From JAGXOF01 sp046545575 (GTDB lineage: Bacteria > Chloroflexota > Dehalococcoidia > SZUA-161 > SpSt-899), in contig JBKGZM010000045.1 in the NCBI GenBank assembly GCA_046545575.1, positions 1 through 15,940 on the forward strand: DNA of 15,940 nt, written 5' to 3'. Under the pieces are notes generated by a model. That model worked only from the letters and a program-made list of their open reading frames with translations. It was not told the DNA's origin and ran no database searches. Of the stretch, positions 1-7,660 are shown in pieces; the stretch's first letter is position 1, and each line of letters begins with the position of its first letter. The translations under genes were made by a program, and so were the position numbers.

Positions 1-1208
1 CCACCGAACGTCATTCTATATGCCTTGCTTAGGGGAGTCAAGTGCATACCCCTATAGTTAAAAACGTGATCATTATGATGTTCTACGTATGGCACTTTAA
101 TGCCCTCCACTTCGCTGAGAAGCCGGGAATAAAACTCGGTATTTTGCCGGCGCTGTTCAATCCACTCATCCAGGTGTTTTAGCTTTACCCTGAGTATAGC
201 AGCCTGAGGGGAGTCAAGTCTACTGTTAAAACCAGGCATGAGATGATAGTATTTCTCTTTGCAACCGTGGTTTCTCAGCATCCTCCTATAGCTACCCAGG
301 TAATTCCCCACCTCGGCATCTTGGAGTCTTTCATCTCTTCTTATGAACGACTTTGCGTAACCGCAGAAGAGAGCAAGTGCCTTGATGACGCAATTCTTCG
401 GGCGAGCAATGATTATCAAGGCTATCATCGCATTTAGTATCTGCAAAGGGTTCATGCCAACATAGTAATGCCTCTGTCCTCTATTAAAATAACCAGGCCA
501 AACTCCGTTCTTTGCACTTGTTCCTCTTGTCTGAAAGCACGCAACATCCGAGAGCTCCCTGATTCCCCATCCTTTTAGTTGAGCCATTACATTTGAAACT
601 GTATCGGGAGACCTGGTTAGAATATACCCCCCCGTTTGCACGAAAGCTTCCCATCTCCAGACCCTTCCAGTACCGCGAGGCACCTTATTGCCCAAAGGAA
701 TTCTTCTTTCCTCAGATGCGGCAGTTTCTCCGTCCTGCCTGACCAAAACAGTACCACTAACAATGCCAAATTCAGGGTTGTTCTGCAAGAACCTGATACA
801 GTTAGCGAAGTAGCCCTTCGGATATATCATATCGGTATCAGATAGTGCGATGTAATCAACCTGCTGCCCGGCGTCCTCGCAGCAGTGTAAGGCAGCTTCG
901 AAACCCTTCATGCAGACCATGCTGTAATGCTCTCCCAAATCATATGTGTGCTCCTGAGTCAACGTTACTAAATGAATCCAAGGATATTGTACGGAAGCAT
1001 CACGCACGATTTGCTGAGTTCTATCTGTGCTTGCATCATCGACTATGAACCAGGCCACAGGCTTTATGTCTTGATTGACCACTGAGTCAATCAGATTAGG
1101 GAGGTTATCCTCTTCATCCTTTGCTGGGGTTACCAGCACATATCTAGCATCTGATAATTCGGCAAATGCGTTGGATGGGCTCATAATAGATGATTCCTTT
1201 CGCAACAT
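1..1208 (-). CDS. GT2 glycosyltransferase running in frame into a DegT-type aminotransferase fragment (partial)
   Basis: The reading frame is open from an ATG at 1208 to the window edge, so the C-terminus is missing. Residues about 17-300 form a GT-A glycosyltransferase family 2 domain: start YVLVTPAKDEEDNL, nucleotide-binding VDDASTD, and DTD as the DXD metal site, followed by a loop rich in G and W. From about residue 310 (position 281) the sequence switches to the C-terminal part of a DegT/DnrJ/EryC1/StrS PLP aminotransferase, with RMLRNHG, GFNSRLDSPQAAIL and KLKHLDEW. The part of that family carrying the PLP lysine is absent. After HVFNY (position 54) about 25-30 residues normal for the family seem to be missing before MHLTPL. 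ATG 1208 has GGAAGG 10 nt upstream; ATG 1184 is an alternative with AAAGGA. It begins 32 bp after ugd and probably shares its operon. The GT2 call is firm; the fusion may be real, decay or an assembly join. Confidence 0.8.
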   Translation of the reverse strand, partial: MLRKESSIMSPSNAFAELSDARYVLVTPAKDEEDNLPNLIDSVVNQDIKPVAWFIVDDASTDRTQQIVRDASVQYPWIHLVTLTQEHTYDLGEHYSMVCMKGFEAALHCCEDAGQQVDYIALSDTDMIYPKGYFANCIRFLQNNPEFGIVSGTVLVRQDGETAASEERRIPLGNKVPRGTGRVWRWEAFVQTGGYILTRSPDTVSNVMAQLKGWGIRELSDVACFQTRGTSAKNGVWPGYFNRGQRHYYVGMNPLQILNAMIALIIIARPKNCVIKALALFCGYAKSFIRRDERLQDAEVGNYLGSYRRMLRNHGCKEKYYHLMPGFNSRLDSPQAAILRVKLKHLDEWIEQRRQNTEFYSRLLSEVEGIKVPYVEHHNDHVFNYRGMHLTPLSKAYRMTFG

Positions 1209-1240
1209 GGTGCAAGGGCCTTCCAACCTATCGGCACTTT

Positions 1241-2506
1241 TTACCAGCAAACTCCTTCATATATTCTGGCCTCCGCTGCGTTAGGTATTCCTCTGCCATC
1301 GATTACTATTTTGCCTTTGTAGTCCAGGTGCTCAAATTCTTCCCACTCAGTTAATATGACTACCCCATCAGAGTTTAGCACTTCTTGTGCAGCGACATAC
1401 TGGACGGCGGGGTAGAGTTCCTTGAAGCTTTCGACTGCGGCGGGGTCGTATGCCTTAACTGTACTACCCCGGTCCAGCAACTCTCCAATGACCTTTATAG
1501 CAACAGCCTCCCTTATGTCCGCAGTGCCTGGCTTGAATGCCAGACCTAGCACACCTACTGTAGCGTGCTCCAGATTTACGTGCTTGCTGAGTAACTCCAC
1601 TGGTTTCAGTGCCTGTTGATCATTCACACTCAGAACCGCTGAAAGGACCTCCGGTTCATATTTGAGCTGGCGCGCCTTTGATGCCAGGGCCTTCAGGTCT
1701 TTGGGCAGGCAGGAACCTCCAAAGCCGACACCAGCATTCAAGAACTTATGCCCGATGCGCTCATCTAATCCCATCCCGTAGGCTACTTGTCGCACGTCTA
1801 CTTGCAGGCTCTTACAGATATTGCCTATCTCATTTATGAACGATATCTTGGTTGCTATAAACGCATTAGAGGCGTACTTAATCATTTCCGCAGTTGTCAA
1901 ATCCGTTCTCACAATCGTCGAGGTGAATCCTTCGCTGATTTCGGTCAGGATGTCACCGCTCTTATGGTCATATTCGCCTATCACAATTCTATCCGGGTGC
2001 AGGAAGGTATTCAGTGCTACTCCTTCCCTGAGGAATTCCGGGTTCACTGCTACTCCAATATTGGTCCCAACATTCTTTGCGGAGTGTTTTTCTATTAACG
2101 GGATTATCTCTCCACTTGTTGTACCTGGAACAATTGTGCTTCTTATTGCCACTACGTGGTAATCGGATTTCTTTCTTAGCACCTCTGATAACCCTTCTAC
2201 AGCTTTCTTGATTCTGCTCAGATCAATACCTCCGTCTAACGCGGAAGGGGTATCAACGCAGACCAGTGTTACATCAGTGTCCAGGATCCTCGCATAGTCA
2301 GAGGTTGCAACCAGGTTGCCCAAGCTCCTGACGCATTGCCTTACCATGTCATCAAGTCCTTCTTCGGGAAACGGAGCTATACCCTGTGTTATCATCTGGA
2401 CTCTATGCACGTCCTTGTCAACACATGTTACCCTATGCCCTTTTGAAGAAAGGCCCACTGCTGTAATCAAGCCAACGTAACCAGCCCCAATCACCGAAAT
2501 GTTCAA
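1241..2506 (-). CDS. ugd: UDP-glucose 6-dehydrogenase
   Basis: This enzyme oxidises UDP-glucose to UDP-glucuronate with two NAD+, supplying uronic acid for acidic polysaccharide. The 421 residues match the length of the bacterial short form. Visible features are the N-terminal Rossmann motif GAGYVG (residues 7-12), VCVDTP near 82-87, NPEFLREG near 155-162, the catalytic-region lysine in EMIKYASNA (K210) and the nucleophile motif GFGGSCLPKD with Cys266. A second Rossmann-like domain follows with GLAFKPGTADIREA. The start is TTG at 2506, which overlaps the TGA of the upstream GT4 gene and has a GGGAGG ribosome site 6 nt upstream. The two genes are therefore probably translationally coupled. Function is assigned with high confidence; glucose rather than another hexose as substrate is from family knowledge. 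Confidence 0.95.
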   Translation of the reverse strand: MNISVIGAGYVGLITAVGLSSKGHRVTCVDKDVHRVQMITQGIAPFPEEGLDDMVRQCVRSLGNLVATSDYARILDTDVTLVCVDTPSALDGGIDLSRIKKAVEGLSEVLRKKSDYHVVAIRSTIVPGTTSGEIIPLIEKHSAKNVGTNIGVAVNPEFLREGVALNTFLHPDRIVIGEYDHKSGDILTEISEGFTSTIVRTDLTTAEMIKYASNAFIATKISFINEIGNICKSLQVDVRQVAYGMGLDERIGHKFLNAGVGFGGSCLPKDLKALASKARQLKYEPEVLSAVLSVNDQQALKPVELLSKHVNLEHATVGVLGLAFKPGTADIREAVAIKVIGELLDRGSTVKAYDPAAVESFKELYPAVQYVAAQEVLNSDGVVILTEWEEFEHLDYKGKIVIDGRGIPNAAEARIYEGVCW

Positions 2507-3678
2507 AGCATGCCTCCCTCTGCAATATCAACGAATTGTTTCGCTATAACTTTCCAGTTGAGCTTCTCATCTATTATCCTTCTCCCCTCCTGACCTAGCC
2601 GCTGCCTGAATATGGGATCAAGTAACCTCTGCATTTGTTCAGCCAGATTCGACGGATCATAGCCACTGTATGTTAGTGCGCTGGTAACAAACGTCATTTC
2701 ATTAATGTTGCGTGAGTCACTCACGATTATCGGAAGGCCACATGACATGGCCTCTAACATGCTGATTGAGGCCCAAGCCGGCCATACAGCCACGTCAGCT
2801 GCCGAGTAGTACCTGGGCAGCTCTTCGTTAGGGACCGTATCATGCCAGACCAACTTATCACCCAGCTTTAAAGAGTTTGCTTCATCCTTCAACCGACTAA
2901 CATAATCCTGGGGGCCACTGCCTACCAATATGAGTTTCACATCGTTATTAGCAGATGCGAGCCTCCCCAAAGCCTGGATTAACACCGACAATTTCTTCTT
3001 AGGAACTATCTTGCCGGTGTAAATGAAGACTATGTCGTTTTCATGAATGGATAGTTTCGTTCTTACCTCATGGCGCGCTGTAGGGTCAAACTGGAATCGT
3101 TCGTGGTCCGCACCCAGCGGAATTACATGTATTTGATCTAGAGGAATGCCATGTTTATGGTGCATGAAAGTCCTCGACGGCTCACCAATAGCCACCAGGC
3201 CATCTGCGGTTTGTCTAATGAGACGAGAGAAAGTCTGCCTATATAGCGGATAAATTACTCGCATTTTGCTGGTACTGTTCCCAAAAGTCGAGTGTACATC
3301 ATAGATCAACTTAAAACTGGCTCCTCTCTTTTTCATGAGGGCAATCCTTATGGTAGAAAGGTTGGGAATATCGTGCACAATAACTATCTCCGGCTCCAGC
3401 TCCTGGACCTTTTTTCCCAAGTCACGTAGCCAAATACAGTGGGGGATCTCGAACAGCGTACTTAACCTACATGTTTTGATTCCTTCCTCCACAACCAATC
3501 CAGCTCCCATTATCCTGCTCCCAAGTAGCTGTTGATTGCTCTTGTAAAGAAATGCCCCGTACCGATCGGATGTTACCACATAGACATCGTGCCCCAGTTT
3601 GGCTTGTTCACGGGCCAAGAATGTCTCCTGATAACCCAACTGAGGATAGAAGTATTCTTTAATGTGAACAATTCTCAT
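2503..3678 (-). CDS. GT4-family glycosyltransferase (GT-B fold)
   Basis: This is a cytoplasmic, retaining GT-B glycosyltransferase that probably adds one sugar to the lipid-linked repeat unit of the polysaccharide. The 391 residues begin with MRIVHIKEYFYPQLGYQE, the usual first strand and acceptor-side loop. The central strand is FIYTGKIVPKKKL (near residue 215), with the nucleotide-sugar region LVGSGP...W and a shortened donor-site motif WASISMLEAMSCGLPIIVSD. The usual first Glu of the E-x7-E motif is replaced (WASISMLE). It overlaps the TTG start of ugd by 4 bp and lies 87 bp after the preceding GT4. The start at ATG 3678 has only a weak, close TAGGAT upstream. The sugar donor cannot be told from sequence. 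Confidence 0.9.
   Translation of the reverse strand: MRIVHIKEYFYPQLGYQETFLAREQAKLGHDVYVVTSDRYGAFLYKSNQQLLGSRIMGAGLVVEEGIKTCRLSTLFEIPHCIWLRDLGKKVQELEPEIVIVHDIPNLSTIRIALMKKRGASFKLIYDVHSTFGNSTSKMRVIYPLYRQTFSRLIRQTADGLVAIGEPSRTFMHHKHGIPLDQIHVIPLGADHERFQFDPTARHEVRTKLSIHENDIVFIYTGKIVPKKKLSVLIQALGRLASANNDVKLILVGSGPQDYVSRLKDEANSLKLGDKLVWHDTVPNEELPRYYSAADVAVWPAWASISMLEAMSCGLPIIVSDSRNINEMTFVTSALTYSGYDPSNLAEQMQRLLDPIFRQRLGQEGRRIIDEKLNWKVIAKQFVDIAEGGML
2513..2518 (-). promoter_or_regulatory. Ribosome binding site that fixes the TTG start of ugd
   Basis: GGGAGG lies inside the last codons of the upstream GT4 gene, 6 nt before the TTG at 2506. No nearby ATG gives the N-terminal MNISVIGAGYVG, where the Rossmann strand begins at residue 2. 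The ribosome site and the homology together support the TTG. Confidence 0.8.
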
Positions 3679-3765
3679 ATCCTATGCCGCTATTATGTCA
3701 AAAATATGTAATCTCATATCCATAGTCTTACAATGCCTTCAAAATTCTTACAGCCTCTCAGTTGT

Positions 3766-4995
3766 TTATTTGCGTTCTCCATCTTCGATTGCTATCAACT
3801 CCTTATAGAGATCGGCAATAATCTTTGGCTTATTGAACTTCCTCACCACATATTCTCTGCCTTCCCCCCCCATTTCTTCCCTTAACTTGTGATTGCCGAC
3901 AAGCTTATTAATGGCTTGGGCAAATGCCGTTGGATCATTTTCTACTATTATACCAGCGCCAGATTCCTCAGCTAAAGTCTCGATCTCCCCCTGCCCGCAG
4001 GCTATGAAAGGGATTCCAGCACCCATGTACTCCAGGACTTTTATTGGGATCACTGATCGAAGAGATTCCACTGATTTTAACGGACAGATCCCCATCAGGC
4101 AACTTGAAAGGAGCCTTTGCAGTTTCTCCCTTGACAGCTTGGGAAGAAATTTGACGCGGCCATTAAGATTGTGTTCATTGACAAACTGTTGCAGTTCAGG
4201 TTTTCTGTCGCCACCTCCGCGGATGAGCAAATTGACCTCGGGGTCATCAATATAATGAAAGGCTTTGATGACGGTCTCTAACTCATACGCATGACCGACG
4301 TTTCCCAAATAGACTAGATTCTTGCCTCGTTTAACGTCTCTGGGGTAGAAAATATCCGGGTCAAGGCCATTTGGATTGAATATAAGCTTCCCATTAATAT
4401 TGTAGTCACGCTGCAACCTGTTTTTGATGGTTTCAGCTGTGTAGGCGATTAGGTCAACCCGTTGATATGCCCTTTTCTTCACTGCGGAAAGCAATCTGAA
4501 AAATACAGACTTTCTCGATGTAAGACCAAGCGCTGCTGCGTTTTCTTGCCATAGGTCTCTGACGTCAATCACCCATTTTATACCAAGGACTCTTTTCAAG
4601 AGATATCCGGTGACTATCACAGTATCAGGAGGCTGGGATGTGAAGATAATGACATTGTCTTTCTTCTTGAAAACCAGGCTGAAGGATAATCGAATTGCAG
4701 CGTGTAACGGGAATCCAGTATATTCAAGGAATCGGGCTATAAAAGAAGGATTTGGGGAGTGTGGCTGGGGTGATAGCAACCTCGTCACTCTGACTTCATT
4801 GATTATTTCCCTGTGCACAGGTCTCCATTGTCTTTTGAATTCACCATAAGGGTACTTGGGGTAAGGAGCTAATACCTCAACATTCACTCCCAGCTTGTGG
4901 AGATAGTATGCTACCTCATAGGTATGGGTTGCCCCACCCCACACTTCGGGCGGAAATGTGTTAGTTACGACGAATACCTTCATCATGTATTTCAT
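3766..4995 (-). CDS. GT4-family glycosyltransferase, WbuB-like
   Basis: The protein (409 residues from the longest ATG) resembles WbuB-type GT4 enzymes of O-antigen and capsule clusters. It starts VFVVTNTFPPEVWGGATH, a typical GT-B N-terminus with a Gly-rich loop, and has VIDVRDLWQENA near residue 150, FNPNGLDPDIF near 205, the second-domain strand LVYLGNVGHAYELE near 228 and IPIKVLEYMGAGIPFIA, the E-containing donor site, near 315. The start is uncertain: ATGs at 4995, 4986 and 4983 are in frame. GAGG precedes the first by only 4 nt but lies 12-13 nt before the second, so 4986 is quite likely. The 5' end overlaps the toroid gene by 26-35 bp, which indicates coupled translation. Donor and acceptor are unknown. 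Confidence 0.9.
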   Translation of the reverse strand: MKYMMKVFVVTNTFPPEVWGGATHTYEVAYYLHKLGVNVEVLAPYPKYPYGEFKRQWRPVHREIINEVRVTRLLSPQPHSPNPSFIARFLEYTGFPLHAAIRLSFSLVFKKKDNVIIFTSQPPDTVIVTGYLLKRVLGIKWVIDVRDLWQENAAALGLTSRKSVFFRLLSAVKKRAYQRVDLIAYTAETIKNRLQRDYNINGKLIFNPNGLDPDIFYPRDVKRGKNLVYLGNVGHAYELETVIKAFHYIDDPEVNLLIRGGGDRKPELQQFVNEHNLNGRVKFLPKLSREKLQRLLSSCLMGICPLKSVESLRSVIPIKVLEYMGAGIPFIACGQGEIETLAEESGAGIIVENDPTAFAQAINKLVGNHKLREEMGGEGREYVVRKFNKPKIIADLYKELIAIEDGERK

Positions 4996-6286
4996 TTGCC
5001 TCAGCTAGCTTGATAGGATCGCTTCCTTTTTGTTGGTTCAACCACAGCAATGAATAGGTCAGGCAATCAAGAACTTCTGAGGTCATAAACAGGTCAGGAT
5101 AATTCCTGATCGGCTCTATCCAGGTTGATTTAATACCCATGAGCTTTGAGAGACGTCGGAACAAAGCATCATCTAAATTCACAGAATATCTTCTTCTTGC
5201 CACTTGCTTGTATAACCCGTATCCCAATTTAAACAGCCTGTGACGCGTTGTGCAATTCCCTAAATTAGCAGTTTTGAGCGTCTGGGATATACTCAAAGGC
5301 AAGCTCCAGAGTGAGGCTGCCTCCCACCTGTTGACCAAGCCATTTATGTTCTTTTTCAACGGATATAAAGCACGATATGCATTCTCAAAGTAATTGTTAT
5401 CATATTGTGAAAGGTAACAAAACGCACTAGCAGCGAAAGCATGACTGCCAGAGAGGAAATAGGCATACATTAATCCGCTTTTGGACCAGTCAAAATGCCC
5501 ATCTTCGCTTTGAACCGAGGCTAGCCACTTTGCTCCATGCAGCAGACTATCGATCACCCGCTCGTCACCCAGAACTCTGTGAATTCTGGATAGATAAAAC
5601 ATTGTTACGCCCTGATAGTGTATGCAGGGGACATATGAGGACTGAGAAGAATACGCTTTTTCCACCGTAGTATAAGGATAGGCTCCATCGTTGAACTGGA
5701 AAGAACAAACTCTGCGGGCTGCTCTCCTTGCTGCGTCAAGGCATTTCCTATCCCTGTCTCGCTGTCCCAGTTCAGCAAGAAATGCTCCGCAGGAAGCATT
5801 AACATTCAAGTGGTCCGCATAATTCTGAGCTGACTTTAGAAAATAACCAGGTGAAAGTTCACTGGCCAGTACATATTGCTTGGCTTTCTCCAAACAATCC
5901 CCTAATTGTTCATAATCATGATATATCTCCATAGCAAGGAACAAGCTTTCTCCCACTAATGATGTTATCAGTGCAGACGGTTGGTTGTAGTACGAATGAA
6001 TCTCATTCCATGAGCCATCTTCATTCTGTTGCCCCAGTATCCAGTTCATTAGCTTCCTGACACCATCGCCCTCAACCGGATCTACACCAAGCATGTGCAG
6101 TCTTATGAGCGCTTTAAGAACTTCAGCATTTGCTCGATTTCGGTCTATTCCAAATACAGGGTCAGTGATATAGGCGACGCCAGAGTTGATGGACAATATT
6201 GGAGCGACTCCTTGTTCTATTATATCGGTACATATTGAGAGTAAGTCATCTTCCATCGATGGCATTTGGCAGTCCAGTTCCTCCAT
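4961..6286 (-). CDS. Alpha/alpha-toroid protein of the polysaccharide locus
   Basis: No precise family is recognised. The 441 residues consist of helical pairs with recurring glycine/aromatic turns of the kind seen in prenyltransferase/squalene-cyclase-like and lyase-like toroids: GQQNEDGSW (about 85-93), FQFNDGAYPY (about 197-206) and VQSEDGHFDW (about 264-273). There is no signal peptide or transmembrane stretch, so the protein should be cytoplasmic. It sits between two sugar-acid dehydrogenases and glycosyltransferases, which suggests it acts on or binds a uronate-containing intermediate, for instance as an epimerase or lyase-like fold; that is inference. The ORF overlaps the end of the upstream dehydrogenase by 41 bp. 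ATG 6286 has no ribosome site; ATG 6265 has GGAGG 14 nt upstream, and ATG 6253 is also possible. The true N-terminus may therefore be 7-11 residues shorter. Confidence 0.75.
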   Translation of the reverse strand: MEELDCQMPSMEDDLLSICTDIIEQGVAPILSINSGVAYITDPVFGIDRNRANAEVLKALIRLHMLGVDPVEGDGVRKLMNWILGQQNEDGSWNEIHSYYNQPSALITSLVGESLFLAMEIYHDYEQLGDCLEKAKQYVLASELSPGYFLKSAQNYADHLNVNASCGAFLAELGQRDRDRKCLDAARRAARRVCSFQFNDGAYPYTTVEKAYSSQSSYVPCIHYQGVTMFYLSRIHRVLGDERVIDSLLHGAKWLASVQSEDGHFDWSKSGLMYAYFLSGSHAFAASAFCYLSQYDNNYFENAYRALYPLKKNINGLVNRWEAASLWSLPLSISQTLKTANLGNCTTRHRLFKLGYGLYKQVARRRYSVNLDDALFRRLSKLMGIKSTWIEPIRNYPDLFMTSEVLDCLTYSLLWLNQQKGSDPIKLAEANEIHDEGIRRN

Positions 6287-7574
6287 AAATGATAGAATTA
6301 TTCAAACGGATTTTCCTGAAGATCCCCCACCCATCAATCAGTATAGGTGTCCGCATGAGGGCCACCAAATCTTCAATCCTTTGGCCATTTGACCTTGCCA
6401 TTTCATTAAACTCTTTATGGGGCACGGTGAAGACGGCTGCATCTTTTCCCCTGAAGGCCTCTTCTGCGTTGGAGTATACTTTGAACCCGACCTCTTCTTG
6501 ATATATCCACGGATCCAATATGCTAATATCTGCTGCGCGTTGTTGTAAGCAACGAGCAAGGGAAAGCCCATGGCTTTCCCTAATATCGTCAATGTTTTCT
6601 TTGTAAGTAATGCCACAGATGAGTATCCTGCTCGCTTCAGTATCAATCCCTTTTATCTTCAGAGCATCTGCAACCTGGTTTGCCGTATGTTCCACTCTGC
6701 GGTTATTGGACTTCCAAGCCGCATACCAAACCGATTGAGTCCCTCGATTTGCTGCTTTGAAAGAATCCTCCAAATAGAGTGGATCCTTCGTCAGACAATA
6801 TCCCCCAACTCCACACGACGGATAAGGAATGTTATTCCTCTCATAGCTTTCATTCGCTGCATCTATTATCTCGAAGGCATCCAACTGGTACAACTCTGCT
6901 ATGTGGGCGATATCATTGGCGAAGCCAAACCGGGTTACCCTGTAAGCATTGTCCATTAATTTCACAAACTCGGCAGCTGTGCTATTCTTAACCTTAATCA
7001 CTTTGCCTCCCAAGGTGAAGATAAAATCCGCGATCTTTTGAGTGCTCTCATCATTGACACCTCCAACGATCTTGGGCAAAGCTTTCAGCTCTGCAATCGC
7101 TCGTCCTTCCACAATTCTTTCCGGGCAGAATCCTATAAAGAAATCTTTGCCAGAGTAAAGCCCTGTCTTGCTCTCAATGATACCGCTAATTCGCTCTGTT
7201 ACTCCCAGAGGCAAAGTGGTTTTTAGGATTATGGTCTTGTGTTCCAGAGAATAATGCGTGAGTTCATCAATGAAATTTACTAGACCGCCAATGTCGGGTT
7301 TCTCCTCCTTTACGCCAGTCCCGATTGTAACCAATATAAAATCCGAAGCCTCTATCCCTTCCTTCAAGCTTGATGTAGCGTCCAGTGAAACTCTCACATG
7401 TCTTTTAAGAAGCTCCGTAAGTCCAGGCTCATAGAAAGGGCTAATTCCTCGACTGATCTCCGAGAGTAGTTTCTTATCTACATCAACCAGCTTAACGTTA
7501 TGCCCTACGTCAGCGCAAACAAGAGCTAACGGTAGCCCCACCCGACCACTTCCAATAACACAGACCTTGGTCAT
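6246..7574 (-). CDS. UDP-N-acetylhexosamine 6-dehydrogenase (WecC/TuaD-like nucleotide-sugar dehydrogenase)
   Basis: The 442-residue protein is a second nucleotide-sugar dehydrogenase, distinct from ugd. It has the Rossmann motif GSGRVGLPLA (8-17), VTIGTG near 82-87, FCPERIVEGRAIAEL near 149-163 and LPKIVGG near 166-172, which together typify the UDP-ManNAc/UDP-GlcNAc dehydrogenase branch. K205 lies in AEFVKLMDNAYR and the catalytic Cys260 in GVGGYCLTKDP. The Cys motif departs from the commoner GGHCIPVDP. The reaction would be a two-step NAD+ oxidation of C6 to a hexosaminuronate. The start at ATG 7574 has an excellent GGAGG 6 nt upstream. The 3' end overlaps the toroid gene. Choice between ManNAc and GlcNAc substrates cannot be made by eye. 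Confidence 0.9.
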   Translation of the reverse strand: MTKVCVIGSGRVGLPLALVCADVGHNVKLVDVDKKLLSEISRGISPFYEPGLTELLKRHVRVSLDATSSLKEGIEASDFILVTIGTGVKEEKPDIGGLVNFIDELTHYSLEHKTIILKTTLPLGVTERISGIIESKTGLYSGKDFFIGFCPERIVEGRAIAELKALPKIVGGVNDESTQKIADFIFTLGGKVIKVKNSTAAEFVKLMDNAYRVTRFGFANDIAHIAELYQLDAFEIIDAANESYERNNIPYPSCGVGGYCLTKDPLYLEDSFKAANRGTQSVWYAAWKSNNRRVEHTANQVADALKIKGIDTEASRILICGITYKENIDDIRESHGLSLARCLQQRAADISILDPWIYQEEVGFKVYSNAEEAFRGKDAAVFTVPHKEFNEMARSNGQRIEDLVALMRTPILIDGWGIFRKIRLNNSIIYGGTGLPNAIDGR

Positions 7575-7660
7575 ACTTTGCCTCCAGGCCTCCTCTATTT
7601 CTAAGATGGCTTATGTCCCGAATCTATGTCACATGCCTTACAGTGGCCTTGCAGAATGGC

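Noticed and set aside
1787..2162. Plus-strand frames of 103 and 113 codons inside ugd
   Set aside because: They lie antisense to a clear ugd gene and show no family motif.
3679..3765. Promoter in the 87-bp gap between the two GT4 genes
   Set aside because: The gap is AT-rich with loose -35/-10 look-alikes, but none is close enough to a consensus to call.
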